Of a stretch of DNA of 64,000 nucleotides, positions 42,502-54,386 are shown one piece after another. The stretch's first letter is position 1. Every line of letters begins with the position of its first letter. The notes beneath the pieces are model-generated. The model did no database searches, was not told where the DNA came from, and was given only the letters and a program-made list of their open reading frames with translations. This stretch comes from Favolaschia claudopus. Its lineage: Eukaryota > Basidiomycota > Agaricomycetes > Agaricales > Mycenaceae. The translations under genes and the position numbers were made by a program. Location of the stretch: positions 1,628,293 through 1,692,292 of the forward strand of contig JAWWNJ010000040.1 of the NCBI GenBank assembly GCA_037176885.1. The letters are read 5' to 3'.

Positions 42502-42849
42502 TTAGCAACACTCAATTTGTTCTGAGCTCTTTGTCTGCTCAAACTCACGAGATTCTCTCGCTCTAGTCACAATCAAACTTCTTTTCCTCATTGCTTCTGG
42601 GCTTTCCAGTGATGCAGCCTGAGGTGAGGCGAAAAATAGGTGAGGAGATTTCAATATTGTTTCATTCAGTCTCTGTTGTACTCGGGAATCCATGCTAGGT
42701 ATGTTTACTGGGCCAGGTTTGAATTTTCTATCACCTTCTGTAAGCCTAGGATTACAGTTCCTTTGAAGTATCTCATGCTGTAGCTTTCGGCCAGTGAATG
42801 GGCTTCTACTTACTCTAGTGTGAGTCCATAATTCAGTCAAGTCAACCAT
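42502..42849 (-). CDS. Unrecognised 115-codon frame, first copy
   Basis: ATG 42849 (MVDLTELWTHTRVSRSPF) to a stop at 42502, charged and without a known motif. An exact copy lies at 43680-44027. It could be a fragment of the element's lost protein or chance; only its presence in both units stands out, and that follows from the duplication. Confidence 0.25.
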   Translation of the reverse strand: MVDLTELWTHTRVSRSPFTGRKLQHEILQRNCNPRLTEGDRKFKPGPVNIPSMDSRVQQRLNETILKSPHLFFASPQAASLESPEAMRKRSLIVTRARESREFEQTKSSEQIECC

Positions 42850-43679
42850 ACAAATGTACGCACTTGATACTGCATTTTTATTTTTTTATTTTCGATGCAA
42901 TAGCCTGTTTAGGAGGCAGAGTTTATCTTCCTCTCCTCCGGGCTCTCCTTTCATATTTACTGTTGAACTTTGGTACCCCTTGCCAGTTCCCCGTGTGTCT
43001 TGCTGCTTTATGTTTATTTTGTGCATTGAGTAATTGAAAAAGCTTCAAACAAGTACAATAATAGCCCGCCTTGAATCTTTCTGAGCCTCCCAAGAGCCTC
43101 CCCATGCTCGCCCCGAAAGCTCACTGGTCTCTTTCTTTTCTCTTTCTTTTTCTTTCTTTTTCCGCCTTTTTGCGTTCTTTTCCCCTTTTGGACACCCAGT
43201 GGTATGGTCGGAAAACCCAACGGGGTTAACCGACCGATCAGCTGGGTCCTCAACATGTTGAGTGCACAGCCACGATTCACACACCACAGACATCCCGGTA
43301 CGCACCGAGGCTGAGTGTGACGTTGTCACAACCGTAACACTTAACAATATTCTGTCTTTTGTCCGCAATTTCTCGACCGTGCGGGCTTGCAGACCTTTGG
43401 CTTTGCTCGGGCTGTACAGATACGATATTCAAGCTATTTAATTGCGTGTTCTCTCATGCTGGGACGGCCCGAATGTTCGCAATTTGAATAAATTCGGCTT
43501 GCAGACCTCTGATTTTGCTTGGGCTGTACAGATACGATATCTAAGTTATTTAATTGCGTGTTTTCTCATGCTGGGACGGCCAGAATGCTCGCGATTTGAA
43601 TAAATTCTGCATTTTTATCATCCCCCTCTGTTGCCGCGAAATGGGCATCTCCCGCTCCTCCGGATGCTCCAAGAAAATA

Positions 43680-44027
43680 TTAGCAACACTCAATTTGTTC
43701 TGAGCTCTTTGTCTGCTCAAACTCACGAGATTCTCTCGCTCTAGTCACAATCAAACTTCTTTTCCTCATTGCTTCTGGGCTTTCCAGTGATGCAGCCTGA
43801 GGTGAGGCGAAAAATAGGTGAGGAGATTTCAATATTGTTTCATTCAGTCTCTGTTGTACTCGGGAATCCATGCTAGGTATGTTTACTGGGCCAGGTTTGA
43901 ATTTTCTATCACCTTCTGTAAGCCTAGGATTACAGTTCCTTTGAAGTATCTCATGCTGTAGCTTTCGGCCAGTGAATGGGCTTCTACTTACTCTAGTGTG
44001 AGTCCATAATTCAGTCAAGTCAACCAT
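43680..44027 (-). CDS. Unrecognised 115-codon frame, second copy
   Basis: Same predicted protein as 42502-42849, in the second tandem unit. Confidence 0.25.
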   Translation of the reverse strand: MVDLTELWTHTRVSRSPFTGRKLQHEILQRNCNPRLTEGDRKFKPGPVNIPSMDSRVQQRLNETILKSPHLFFASPQAASLESPEAMRKRSLIVTRARESREFEQTKSSEQIECC

Positions 44028-44502
44028 ACAAATGTACGCACTTGATACTGCATTTTTATTTTTTTATTTTCGATGCAATAGCCTGTTTAGGAGGCAGAGT
44101 TTATCTTCCTCTCCTCCGGGCTCTCCTTTCATATTTACTGTTGAACTTTGGTACCCCTTGCCAGTTCCCCGTGTGTCTTGCTGCTTTATGTTTATTTTGT
44201 GCATTGAGTAATTGAAAAAGCTTCAAACAAGTACAATAATAGCCCGCCTTGAATCTTTCTGAGCCTCCCAAGAGCCTCCCCATGCTCGCCCCGAAAGCTC
44301 ACTGGTCTCTTTCTTTTCTCTTTCTTTTTCTTTCTTTTTCCGCCTTTTTGCGTTCTTTTCCCCTTTTGGACACCCAGTGGTATGGTCGGAAAACCCAACG
44401 GTTGACCCACTCAGCCTCGGTGCGTACCGGGATGTCTGTGGTGTGTGAATCGTGGCTGTGCACTCAACATGTTGAGGACCCAGCTGATCGGTCGGTTAAC
44501 CC

Positions 44503-46611
44503 GCCTCTTGATGACTGACCCATGGACCTCCATTGCCCCTCACAAAAAATCGAATTGGTGGATACTAACACTCTACATAAAACTCTCTATGGGTTCCGAG
44601 CTTTAAAAGGAGTGATACCAGTGAAATTGAAGGAAATATTAACCTTGTCCAAATGGCGTGAAAAACCGCTTTTCCAGGACCCCGAACACTTGATTATCAC
44701 CACCACCCAGTCGCTATCCATCATTCAGGTTCTGAACGCCCCTTGAACCGCGCAGAAAATCCACCCACGGGTAGTTTTAAATGGCACAGGAGACCTGTAT
44801 TCCTCTAATTGAACACGTCTAGACGCAAAAGAACAACCAAATTCATCATAGGCCCCGGGAAGTGGCCTTGCTTTCCTATCCCTAAAAGTTTATCTTCCTC
44901 TTACAACGGTACAAGCCATCTTTATTCTTCTGTTGACATAAACTGATCGTTGTGGTATAGGGAGGGGAGGCTGAAGACGATACTAACGCCGACGCGGACG
45001 ATGAAGCCGATGATGTCGAGGCCCCACTGTTCTCGCGCTACCACCGGCAATCTCGCCTTCGACTGAGCACCCACGCAAAAATCGACCACTTCCTCTTCAA
45101 TCTCGGACCCAACATCTTCGAGAAAGCCGAGCACGATGCGCACGCTGGCGCCACACTTCGCACGCGCTTGGATGGCACTGACAAAACCCGGCACTGTCTC
45201 GGAGGAGGTCAAAAAGCTGACAATAAAGATAAACTTGAAGAAGACAAAGGCATGAGTAGGGCTAATGCTCTTAGATAGCATTGGCGGGGGCCGCCGATTT
45301 TTTAGGCCAAAAAAACGGATTTATTGCGATTTTATTATTCACGTGATGAACCTTGTGGGTTTTTGAGCCTAAAAACTGCTCAACGAGTGGGTTCTTGAGG
45401 CCGAAATGGTGAAAATTTCCGGAGCAGGCTTGGCGGGAGCTTCCCGGGGCCTTTCATCATATTCTGGCCGATTTTGGCCCCACTTTGTTACACAAACTTG
45501 GTGGCTATCCAGCCAAAAGCAATGCAAAGACCCGGATTCTCTGCACCAGGCATACACGATGGAGGCTCTAAGTATTCCTATTCACTTACCCCATGAAGCA
45601 ATCAGTCATCTGGGTGCAAAGATAGGAATTTCCATATCCAGCTGGTAAGTACATAATTTGATTTCGCCGCAACTGTATCTCGGCTTGCTAACAAGGCCTA
45701 TGGTCCTGTAGGCCTTTAAAATCATACTTAGGCGGGCTGTCCTTCAATTCCTCCACCATATCTACCACCGTCGGCCGGACTACGCCCCGCTCTTTACTAC
45801 CTTATAAGTTATAGGTAGCGAATATTCTTCGTCGGCGGTCTTCTGCCACTTCGTCTCTAAATCCACATCCCTCGCAAGAATCCCCAAGCCGTTCTGCACC
45901 AGCCGTAGACTACCCCTTGTGACTCCTTGCAGGCTTGCCCCTTATGGTGGCTGCTTGAGGAGTCATGCTCCAACGGCAGGGGCTGTCCGTCCTTGTCTGC
46001 CATGGCGTATGTGAGGAAAGGGCTTGGTCTGAATTCATCGCTCCACATGCGCTCAACATCCTCAAGAGTACGACTAAAGCTTTGAGATTGGAAAATTGGC
46101 GGCAGAAAATGCACTGACCCCGCGTACCACGGCTGTTCGTTTTGCATTTTCAGGTTCGCAAGTTGCAGATGGTTTCTGCTAAGGCCCCATGCGCATTATA
46201 TACTGAAGACGGGCGGTAAAGAACAATAGAGAAATGGTGCTCTCTAAATATTAGAGCCTTTGCGGTAGCTGCTGGCGGCTAATTTTTCTCACGACCCACT
46301 AAGCACCTGGTCTCAAGTAAGCCACCCTGAGCAGCTGTTAACGTTATGAAGGACATCTCAAGGTGGCTAACTTGGCCCAGTAGCATCAGCAGTCGTTGTG
46401 TGGCACGAGCCGCCAGTTCGTGTGGCGGCTCACCACAAAGGCTCTATTGTCTTGAACATGCGTCCAACAATGAAACAATAAGATTTGATATCAAAGGCAC
46501 GGGTCATCAGAGTTATCATCAAACATTGCAGCTGTCACCGCTTCAGTCGCTGCATCGCAAAGGATGAAAAGCAACAAAAAAAAAGAAAAGAAAAAAGAAA
46601 AATAGCCGTGT
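44503..46611. other. Gene fragments of uncertain nature
   Basis: A 74-codon plus-strand frame (44522-44746, MDLHCPSQKIELVDTN) and an open plus-strand stretch at about 44964-45280 (acidic EDDTNADADDEADD, then FSRYHRQSRLRLSTHAKID) have coding-like composition, as does a minus-strand frame at 45857-46147 (RTLEDVERMWSDEFRPSP). None is recognised and none has a full gene structure. A lone MITE end (TTTCGCCGCAACTGTA) lies near 45660-45675. Confidence 0.3.
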
Positions 46612-46890
46612 TTACATACGCGTTGCGGCTGGTACCACACATGCACCACCACTACTCTTCAACGCGTTGGCAACCCGTCTAAGCTCGCTATTGAGCCTTA
46701 TAGTAGATACAGATTTACTCTTGCGGTTTAAGTTACCGCGTTTGAGGTCAACTGATTCAGTTCCGTTCGAATCCTCCTCCGAGCGGATGAACTTGGATGC
46801 GACGGTTAGCAGCTTTTCCTCAAAGTGCGAGCTCAACTCTTCATACATGTCTTTGAGAGGATCTTCCGCATTTAATTCAATTGCCGTAAC

Positions 46891-47601
46891 TTAGTCAGTA
46901 GCGGGCCCATCTTGAATTGGGACTCGCCGTCGAAGTCTTGAAATGGGGTCCACATTTGGGTGAACACACCCAGCGCGGTGGATGATCTTGAGTCCAGGGT
47001 AGGCCGAAAAAACCGTTCCCCAAGTGAGAAGTCGTCGGTTGACATTCTGAAATGTTCGACTCCATGTTAGCGCTGCGTGGTCTGTGATAGCAGCCACAGT
47101 TTCACCTTCGAAAAAAGGTTGAGATTTGATTAGCACTTCTTTGAGGGCGAGAGCCTCACGCTCGGTGGGAGAATAGTTGCGTTCAGGTGACTTGAGAACG
47201 CGGGACCACTAAGCAACGAATCGTCCAATGTGAACGGTCGTGTCTTCGAAGTCAGAGGCCCAAGGTCCAGGTGTAGGGATGTCGTCAACACCCTTGACTG
47301 CGGTAACGAGGATTAGAACGGGCTCACTGTTTTTATATGCACGCTCCAATCGCTTGTAAAGACGTGTTCCGCGTAGATCTCGAATTAAAATGGGTTGAAC
47401 TTGTTGCAAAATACCTGCGAGTCCGTAATCACACGCATCGGAATAAACGCGATAAGGCTTACCAGCCATCGCATATCCTCGAACCGGGGCGTTCGTCAGC
47501 ACTTGTTTACAAAGGTTGAATGCCTCTGAATGTAGCTCGGTCTGAATCTTTCTTGAGTAATTGGAAGAAAGGATGCGCAATCCACGCGTAGAAGGGAACA
47601 T
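46891..47601 (-). pseudogene. Gypsy RNase H remnant
   Basis: Two minus-strand frames: EAFNLCKQVLTNAPVRGYAM and YRVYSDACDYGLAGILQQVQ (47209-47601), then GETVAAITDHAALTWSRTF and VDPISRLRRRVPIQDG (46891-47136). The motifs SDACDYG and TDHAAL are the RNase H of gypsy elements. A frame break separates the pieces near 47200. Confidence 0.7.
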
Positions 47602-47693
47602 ACGATGAGAAATAAACCATCATACCCAAAAAATGTTGAAGTTCCTGGGTATTGCGCGGCTCATCAAGTTAAAGTATAGCGTCGACCTTCTCC

Positions 47694-48146
47694 TTATGAG
47701 TTGAAACGCGACACCTTTTGACCAAGTAAGAGTAAAGATTGATACCCAATATGGCACTTAGGAGGTGAGAGCGTAATATTCGCGTCTGCGATAGCCTTGA
47801 ATACGTGGTCTAAGTGTTGTACATGATCTTCAAAAGTTAACAAATAGACAACAATATCATCAATGTAAACCAAGGCGAATACCCACAGGAATGGTGCCAA
47901 CACATTTTGCATAACGCGTTGAAATACGCTTGGCCCGTTGCGATAACCAAACGGCATTCTATGAAATTGTCCGCGATGTGTGCGGAATATTTTCTCTGCA
48001 GATCCCGGCGCCATTGTCAACTGAGTGAAGCCAGCGAGTGCATCGAGTGTTGTAAGCCATTGAGATCCGGAGAGTGCTTGAAGGATCTCGTCTTGACGAG
48101 GAAGCCCGAATGCGTCGGGAACGACCATTTCATTTAGCTTGCGCAA
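47694..48146 (-). pseudogene. Gypsy reverse transcriptase remnant
   Basis: A 150-codon frame containing KLNEMVVPDAFGLPRQDEIL, WLTTLDALAGFTQLTM (first catalytic Asp), MPFGYRNGPSVFQ and ALVYIDDIVVY (YIDD), then PPKCHIGYQSLLLLGQKV. The start and end are lost to frame breaks. The catalytic motifs are present but the enzyme is incomplete. Confidence 0.8.
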
Positions 48147-48628
48147 GTCAATTTACCATTCGAGGCTTACCATTCCGGTACACAATAAAGACACATTGCG
48201 CTGAGCTTTGAACGAGATATTGATGACTGACTGCACAGATTGAGCACCAGAGTTAGGTCTCACGGCGACAGAAGGGGCAGGAGTTGTCTATATTGAGTGG
48301 TGTATGCACCAAACACCGAGAATCGTCGCAAGATGAAGCGGTAGAAGAGGAGGGTTTTGACAGCGGCACGGAATTTGCTTCCGTTGATCGGTCCGGAATC
48401 CGGTGATCAACTTTGATCCCCGCTGTCGAAGCTTTCATTGCCTCGGCTCCCTTCGTCTATAATGACAGGAATAGGATCAATATCCAAACCTCCGATTGTA
48501 GCGGTCGCTTGTGTTGCACTAGCACCAAGAAACGATGAACCAGATGGTTGCGCCATATGTTTCCGCAGTTCTATGAGTGGTTTGACTGCGGAACTCGGTG
48601 AGCCTGCCACTCGATAATTCACGGCGAG

Positions 48629-49765
48629 CTAACCGTCTTCCAGATCGTCTGTTTTCAGTGCAGATTTCGAATGAAACGTTGAACAAGCTTCAGGTATTGA
48701 GTGTGAGCGCAATTCCGAGTCATCTGATGCAATTGCCGTTGCCGATTTGTTCAAATTTCCGGATTTCTCCCCCCCCCACCCCCCCAGGGCTGAGTTACTC
48801 GTTTCCGCGTCAAGAGGTAAAGAGGATTCAGTAGTCTGGAGGGGTTCTTCAAAACCCTGCTGAGAAAAGTCATCGGTACGTTCAATTGTTTCGGACTCAG
48901 ACTCCTCGTCACTTTCTAATCCATAATACAGATTATCGTATTCATCCTGTGCTTCACGATCGTCGCTGGTTGCACTCGCAAGGTTAGCACGAGCAGCTCG
49001 GTTGCCTTTGAATGAATGTTTACATTCATTATCCCAGTGTTTACCGCTTCCACAGTGCCTACAAGGCCGAGCGCCTTTTGATTCCGGAGTAGCTCGTCTC
49101 GAGACAATCTTATCATCCTTGGGGAATTTGGGCGGCCCAAGATTTGCCGACCAACCAACTAAATTCACTCGAGCGGAGCGCGGAGCAAACCGTTGATTAT
49201 CCCGTTCGCGTTCACGATCTCGGTAAGAATTTTCTCGTTCGTGCCTATCCACTTGCATTAAGGCGTCCTCGTGGTAGCGAATAGCGGCTTGGAACTCGAC
49301 GACAGTGCGATACATCTGCGTGGTGAGAATGGTGTTCCAGGTTGAAGGTGCACCATCCATGACTTCCAACATAATTTCCAAATCGTCCATTGTGTAAACC
49401 ATATTGAGCAGGTCGAGCTTACGAATGAAATACTCACTCGGTGTTTCACGCGAATGTCCCACATCACGGTAAGATGCTCTATTCGCTCTCCCTTTCTGAT
49501 GGTCTAACCACTTACGATTCAGGAAATAAGTTTGAAAGGCTTGACGTAAGGTATCCCAATTTCGTTCAATGTCGGAACGGTAATCCAAAGGCAGAGACCA
49601 ATACTGTGTCTCTGTGTATTGAAGCAACGCAGAACTGACCGTGACATTTCCGTTGCCTTTTTCAAGGGCAACGGCGAACATCGTGACAGTGACCGTTGCC
49701 TCAAAGTGCAACGGCTCCAGGCTCATTAACCATGTCTGTGGATGCCTATGTACATACAGGTACAT
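48629..49765 (-). pseudogene. Gypsy Gag, nearly intact frame
   Basis: 378 open codons. The capsid-like part has WDTLRQAFQTYFLNRKWLDH, TPSEYFIRKLDLLNMVYTMD and APSTWNTILTTQMY; a basic Arg/Glu-rich stretch follows; the zinc knuckle is CRHCGSGKHWDNEC; then an acidic tail. It ends in a Ser/Asp-rich segment before the protease trace in another frame. The start codon is uncertain because the 5' LTR and leader were not found. Confidence 0.72.
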
Positions 49766-49770
49766 ACACT

Positions 49771-50000
49771 GTACTATTTCGACCGTAGATTCAAGTCACA
49801 GGTCACAGAGGGACCTGAATTGAATCTATTTTATTTTCATAACATGTCACAGCGCGTTTTGGGGCCGTTTTCCCATCAAAATTGATCGGCAAAACGCAAA
49901 AATCGCCCTAAAAGGCAATTTGATCACTGATGAATGATGGCAAAAGTGAAGATGAGGTGTCACACCTCAAACCCATTGAATCTACGGTCGAAATAGTACA
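49771..50000. mobile_element. 230-bp inverted-repeat element
   Basis: TACTATTTCGACCGTAGATTCAA at about 49771 pairs with TTGAATCTACGGTCGAAATAGTA ending near 49999; TA lies at both borders. No coding region. Confidence 0.7.
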
Positions 50001-50140
50001 GCAGTGGCAAGGGGATCTGATGCCACCCCTAAAAATAGAACAGCCCATTTCTGGAACTTTTGATGCAAGTGGAGTCGAATTCGATTGGGAGCACATCAAT
50101 TTTTTGGGGGTGACATCAGATCCCGCCCCCACTGTAAGAC
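50001..50140. mobile_element. About 138-bp inverted-repeat element abutting the previous one
   Basis: CAGTGGCAAGGGGATCTGAT near 50003 pairs imperfectly with ATCAGATCCCGCCCCCACTG ending near 50137. The two elements share or touch a border. Confidence 0.6.
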
Positions 50141-50867
50141 TGCTGATTGACCAACGGTTCCGTTTGATCCTGAGATAGGTAAACCCGATTAAGGCCGATG
50201 ATGCCGAACAGTTGAGAGAATGTTGAAATTTTTGAATAATTGCTTAAAAGCTAACTCGGAAGCTCTATGTGACGGGTCTACATAATATTTACTTACTCAA
50301 ACGCTTGTTACCTTATATTCCGCATGTAGATATTACATAATATTATCTAGCTTAACCAACACACTCATGTACGGTCAAGAGCGATCTCAACGACTCGAGC
50401 GGCGGCGCTACCGCCGAAGACTACAATCCAGGACCCGTTGCTAGCCTGAACATGCGTATAACTGTTCCCCGTGCCGCCTAGGTCACAGGAGCCCGACTGA
50501 GGGTCAACCAGCCCCTTGTCGATGGGTTACAACGGCTGACGAGCTAGAGTGCTTGCTTATTCTTCTTCCCTGGCTCCCAAGAAGCTACGGATTTCGACTC
50601 GCATCACACACAGTCTATACACGGAATGTTGAGGAGTCACAGATATCTGAAGATGTAGCGAATGAAGACGAGGCAGAAATGAATCTCTAGCTGCTTTAGA
50701 AAAGGCAATCCGCGAGGATTCCTCATTCCGGGAATTTTTAGCTCGCTCAGAAGATGATACCGAAGGCCTTGATTGGGTTGAGGATACCCACAATTCTCAT
50801 AATTCTGAGAATGACATCTCTCTAGATGATGTTGGGATTCAAACTGCTCAACGATCCTGAATTCTCA
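50141..50867. other. No gene recognised
   Basis: AT-rich sequence. The part from about 50640 may belong to the decayed gene that follows (EDDTEGLDWVEDTHNSHN-like reading), but the frame is broken. Confidence 0.3.
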
Positions 50868-51458
50868 ACATGGTCAACAGTCATCCGAAGCCGTGTTATT
50901 ATGGATATTTGGCATGCTATGGCCCGAGTCAAAGTTCCAAAAGAGAGAATATACAAAACGGCGGGCCCAGATGATATAGATCGAGGATTGATGAGAGGCA
51001 GATAGGGCGAGACGAGGCAGATGAAGGATTTTGGGGCTGAAGACAAGCAGAGGATTAAAAAATTCTTGTTACAGAAAGGCACATCTTGGGATGAGAGACT
51101 TCGCTTCAATCCAAGGTGGTTGTGGCGGTGTTGCCGGAGAATTGTTCCACCTCCTGAGCAACTCTACGAAGCTGTCAGTGAGGGATTCTATGCGTATGGT
51201 CCAATTAAAGATACCAAGACCAAGCTTCCCATGCACGCAATGTTTTGAAGGCTATTCATTTGGGGCTTATGTCGGATCCCCCTGGAGTTCAGCTATATTT
51301 TCAGATTGGTATTGACAGTAAAAATGGAAATTTACCAATCTACCGCTGTTGCCGAGGAACCAACAACCCAGACGGTGGGGTACATCATTCTATGCGTGTG
51401 CGAATGCCAAGGTCTGGAGTGTCTGTCCGTCATGCAAGTGCACGAGTCAAATTGTGAC
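50868..51458 (+). pseudogene. Remnant of a large basidiomycete transposon-associated protein
   Basis: Successive plus-strand frames read DIWHAMARVKVPK, then KQRIKKFLLQKGTSWDERLR, NPRWLWRCCRRIVPPPEQLY and YGPIKDTKTKLPMHAMF, then after a frame change GLMSDPPGVQLYFQIGIDS, LPIYRCCRGTNNPDGGVHH and GVSVRHASARVK. The block order and the YRC-RGTN-GGVHH motif resemble a protein family common in Agaricomycete genomes. I cannot name the family with certainty. It has stops and at least two frame breaks. Confidence 0.5.
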
Positions 51459-52449
51459 ATTTCTGACTAGTTTACTAAAGCTGGACTCTTAGAAAACTCT
51501 TAGCCATGGATGTATTTTGATTGAATCGGCTGCTCATCAGAAGAACCATTTGTTCGATGGTTGAATACAGATGCACAGAAATTCAGCGAGGATCTGAATT
51601 AACGTCATGAAGGAAGGTCTACCTTTACTCTACCTTGATTGGAGAACGAGTGCTCGAGGTTGGGTGTGCACAGGGACTTCCCCGCGCGGGGGAACTCGAG
51701 TTCAGAGGAAATCGCGCGCAGCGCGAATTTTTTTAAAATGAGAGTTGTTTTCACCTCAAAGTAGAGGTGTTCAAAAGCCAAAACAACTGCAATTCGGGAA
51801 TTTTTGGCCCCCGAAACTGCCCTGTAAACACTCAGAGTTAGTTCTCTTTTCTTAGCTCCAGCGGACAATTGAAAATTTACCCCACAGATGTTCGCCGACA
51901 TGTCGAAACATGAACCGGTCTATCCAGCCCCCCCAGTCAGCAGAGTAGTTCATCCGGGCTTTACGTCCAGTTTGAGCTCAGTGAGAGTGCACCATAAATT
52001 GAAGAGCTAGAAATGATGTGGTTGAAACCACTTCCATGTACAATTAGTCTTAAACCAAAGCTCTGGTTGATTAAGTTTGAGAGAGTGTAGACGCGTGCAA
52101 GAGCAATGGACACCAGAAAGCTTGACCGCAGCTCTAACTCAGGCGCGTGTGTTGCTAAGTAATTCGTTCAAGAGATTCCGATTCGATGACATTCTGACAA
52201 GTCAAAATGAGAAGGAATTTTTTATTTGAGCATCCAAGCCTGCAGACACTGAAGACACTATGTCGATTGTATATTTTGTAAGCCAGTGGAGGAGAAAAAA
52301 CGGAAGCAGAGCGAAAGAGACGTGACGCGGTCGCGTCATTTGGTTGAGTTTACTGCGCTTTCGCCGAGATGCCGGCGTTGACGTGAGAGAAAGGATAAAT
52401 ATTTTGAAAAATCTATGTAATGCAGCCAGCCTTGCGCCACTACCTACTA
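51459..52449. other. No gene or repeat recognised
   Basis: Scattered short frames without motifs. Confidence 0.4.
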
Positions 52450-52640
52450 ATCAGGAAAAACTGAAATTGCGCCAAAGACCCCCATAGACCCCCAAAGCAC
52501 CCCATAGACGTCAAAGTCGAGGACTGAGCCACATAGAAAGGTGGGTGGGGTGTTGTCGGCCACATAGACACCCATAGTAGGTCAAAGTAGCCAAAGTCAT
52601 AGCGCTTATAGTGCTCGAAGTCGTCAAAGTAGGTCGAAGT
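52450..52640. repeat. Dispersed CATAG-rich repeat, copy 2
   Basis: Starts ATCAGGAAAAACTGAAATTG and matches 2647-2850 closely, with a small deletion near 52520. Confidence 0.7.
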
Positions 52641-54196
52641 GTCGGAAAAACCCTAGTTTGCTCATAACGGATTGACCCGGATTATGGCCTCATCACGGCT
52701 TTCAGGGGATTACAAGCCGCTCACCGGGGGATTATGATCCGTGATAAGCCGTTGCAATCGGCTCACCGCCGAAGCAGTGTCAAGTGTTGCGGTAGCTTCG
52801 CCACTCTTCACCACCTCTCCCAAAAATTTGTTTTCCGGTCCATGGACCTCAAAGAGCTGGTGGTACGGTATCGACTTCAGTTCTTCAAGACTGTGCCGAC
52901 GTTGCCGGGATCGCTTACGGCACCTTCACACGGACTCCACAGCAGGCCTTCACAATTATAGTGTTGCCGGGAGCTGAACTCGAGTTGATTGCCCATCAGC
53001 TCGCTGTCAGCTCGAGTTGACCGGAGCTGGCTCAGAGCTGATACCGGATATGGGAATCTAGTGTCCCAGGGTTCATCTTTCCACCCGAAGGGCAAAATTT
53101 TAGGGGAGAATGGACCAAATTTTTATGTGGAAGGTTTTCCTGAGCTCTCTTCAAGCTCAAACTGCTTTTTATACGTCGAAAACGGCCAAGAAACGGCCAA
53201 TACAGAAACTGGGGAGGGAGCGTGATGTCACTCAGTTACACCACCGGAAATGTCACGTCGTCCGCTTTGGGTGACGAGGGTGGAGTCGAGGCGAGCTGGC
53301 ATCACCTCGAGGTGTTTGGGAAGGGGTCGAGTTGGAGACATGGAGTTGAACTCAGCTTGGAGCTAGCTCCAGCTTCCGGCAACACTATTCACAAATACGA
53401 AGAAGTGCTGCGGCAAGCGTCCCACGCCTCTTTCTCCCCAACCACCACTACGACCACCGCACAAGTCTTGTATTCAGCTCGCCCTCACCGACTCTACCAC
53501 CTGCTGTGCCACAGCGACCCACATCTGCCTTCAAATCACTCCTCTCGGTTGCCTCTCGGTCTCCGTTGTTCTAAGTAACCCTTTCACCTTGTTAACTTAC
53601 AGTCGGCGCATATATGAAGTTGCTCGCTACCACCAGCTAGCTTTGTCGAACTGAGATGTGCGAGGGCCTAATTTCCGTGGGTTACCTGGTGCGTTCTGCC
53701 CCTCGACATCTAATTGTGTCTGAATTCTCTTGAATTAGTTGTTGTCGCCATTTATGTATCATCTGTGCGTTTAACACTCTCTTCTCTGTTCTTCCACTTC
53801 TGATGACTGCTTTTCAGCACTGTGCTATATTGGGTCTAACTTGTGTGATACATTTACGCGGTGCTACCGTTCCAGCATGGGATTCGAAGTCGAGGTTATT
53901 TTGTAGGCGATCCGTGCGTGGCGGGTAGCACCCGAACCGTTGTCGTAGCCATGAATAGATGTTTTTTGTCACCATAATTGAGTTCTATGTTTCCTGAATG
54001 TGCGCTAATGTGCGGTAACCCAAAGTAATGGCTTGTAAGCACCTAAATCCCATATAATCCCGGGTATGGATTATAGCGGCTGGAGAGAGCTTGAAAGGTC
54101 TACACCTATGCGCTATAATCCCCTTATGAATTATGACCTCATGGCGGCTTATGTTGACTTACGAGCCGACACAAGCTGCCCAGGGTTTTTCCGACA
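52640..54196. mobile_element. 1.56-kb inverted-repeat element, borders only
   Basis: TGTCGGAAAAACCCT at 52640 pairs with AGGGTTTTTCCGACA at 54182-54196. Subterminal text is loosely inverted as well (GGATTATGGCCTCAT, ATGACCTCATGGCGGCTTA). No transposase frame and no target duplication. A hAT MITE is nested inside. Confidence 0.55.
52959..53387. mobile_element. 429-bp hAT MITE related to the large hAT element
   Basis: Ends TAGTGTTGCCGGGAGCTGAA and GCTTCCGGCAACACTA, with subterminal GAGCTGA/TCAGCTC words. Flanks TTCACAAT and TTCACAAA give an imperfect 8-bp duplication, with two extra bases at the left border. Confidence 0.7.
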
Positions 54197-54386
54197 AGCA
54201 CACACAGTAAAATGCAAAAAAAAAAAATATGATTTGTATGCCGGAGTTCCGGCCTACAGAAGGGGGAGCTTGCGCGAATCTGTATCGAGATTGCAATGCA
54301 CATTGGAGTAAAGTAAGTTGAACAAGAAATCATAAACTACGTTCAAGTAGATTAGGTTTCAGAAAAATACATACATATGTATGATT

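Larger units (their letters stand above)
42044..44502. mobile_element. Inverted-repeat element with a 1178-bp internal tandem duplication
   Basis: Outer arms of 95 bp: GGGTTAACCGACCGATCAGC... (42045-42139) and its complement (44408-44502), identical by eye. Between them unit 42044-43221, which includes the left arm, is repeated at 43222-44399. The two units look identical, including both copies of a 115-codon minus-strand frame. No target duplication was identified, so the superfamily is unknown. Confidence 0.88.
46612..49765 (-). mobile_element. Eroded second Ty3/gypsy element, integrase lost
   Basis: Minus-strand pieces in order: gag with CCHC knuckle, a protease trace (GLDIDPIPVIIDEGS near 48470, where the usual DSG is altered), reverse transcriptase, RNase H, and a linker (DPLKDMYEELSSHFEEKLL near 46850). 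Frames shift several times. Integrase and both LTRs were not found. It is far older than the 23580-29637 element and of a different gypsy lineage, judged by its RT text. Confidence 0.8.
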
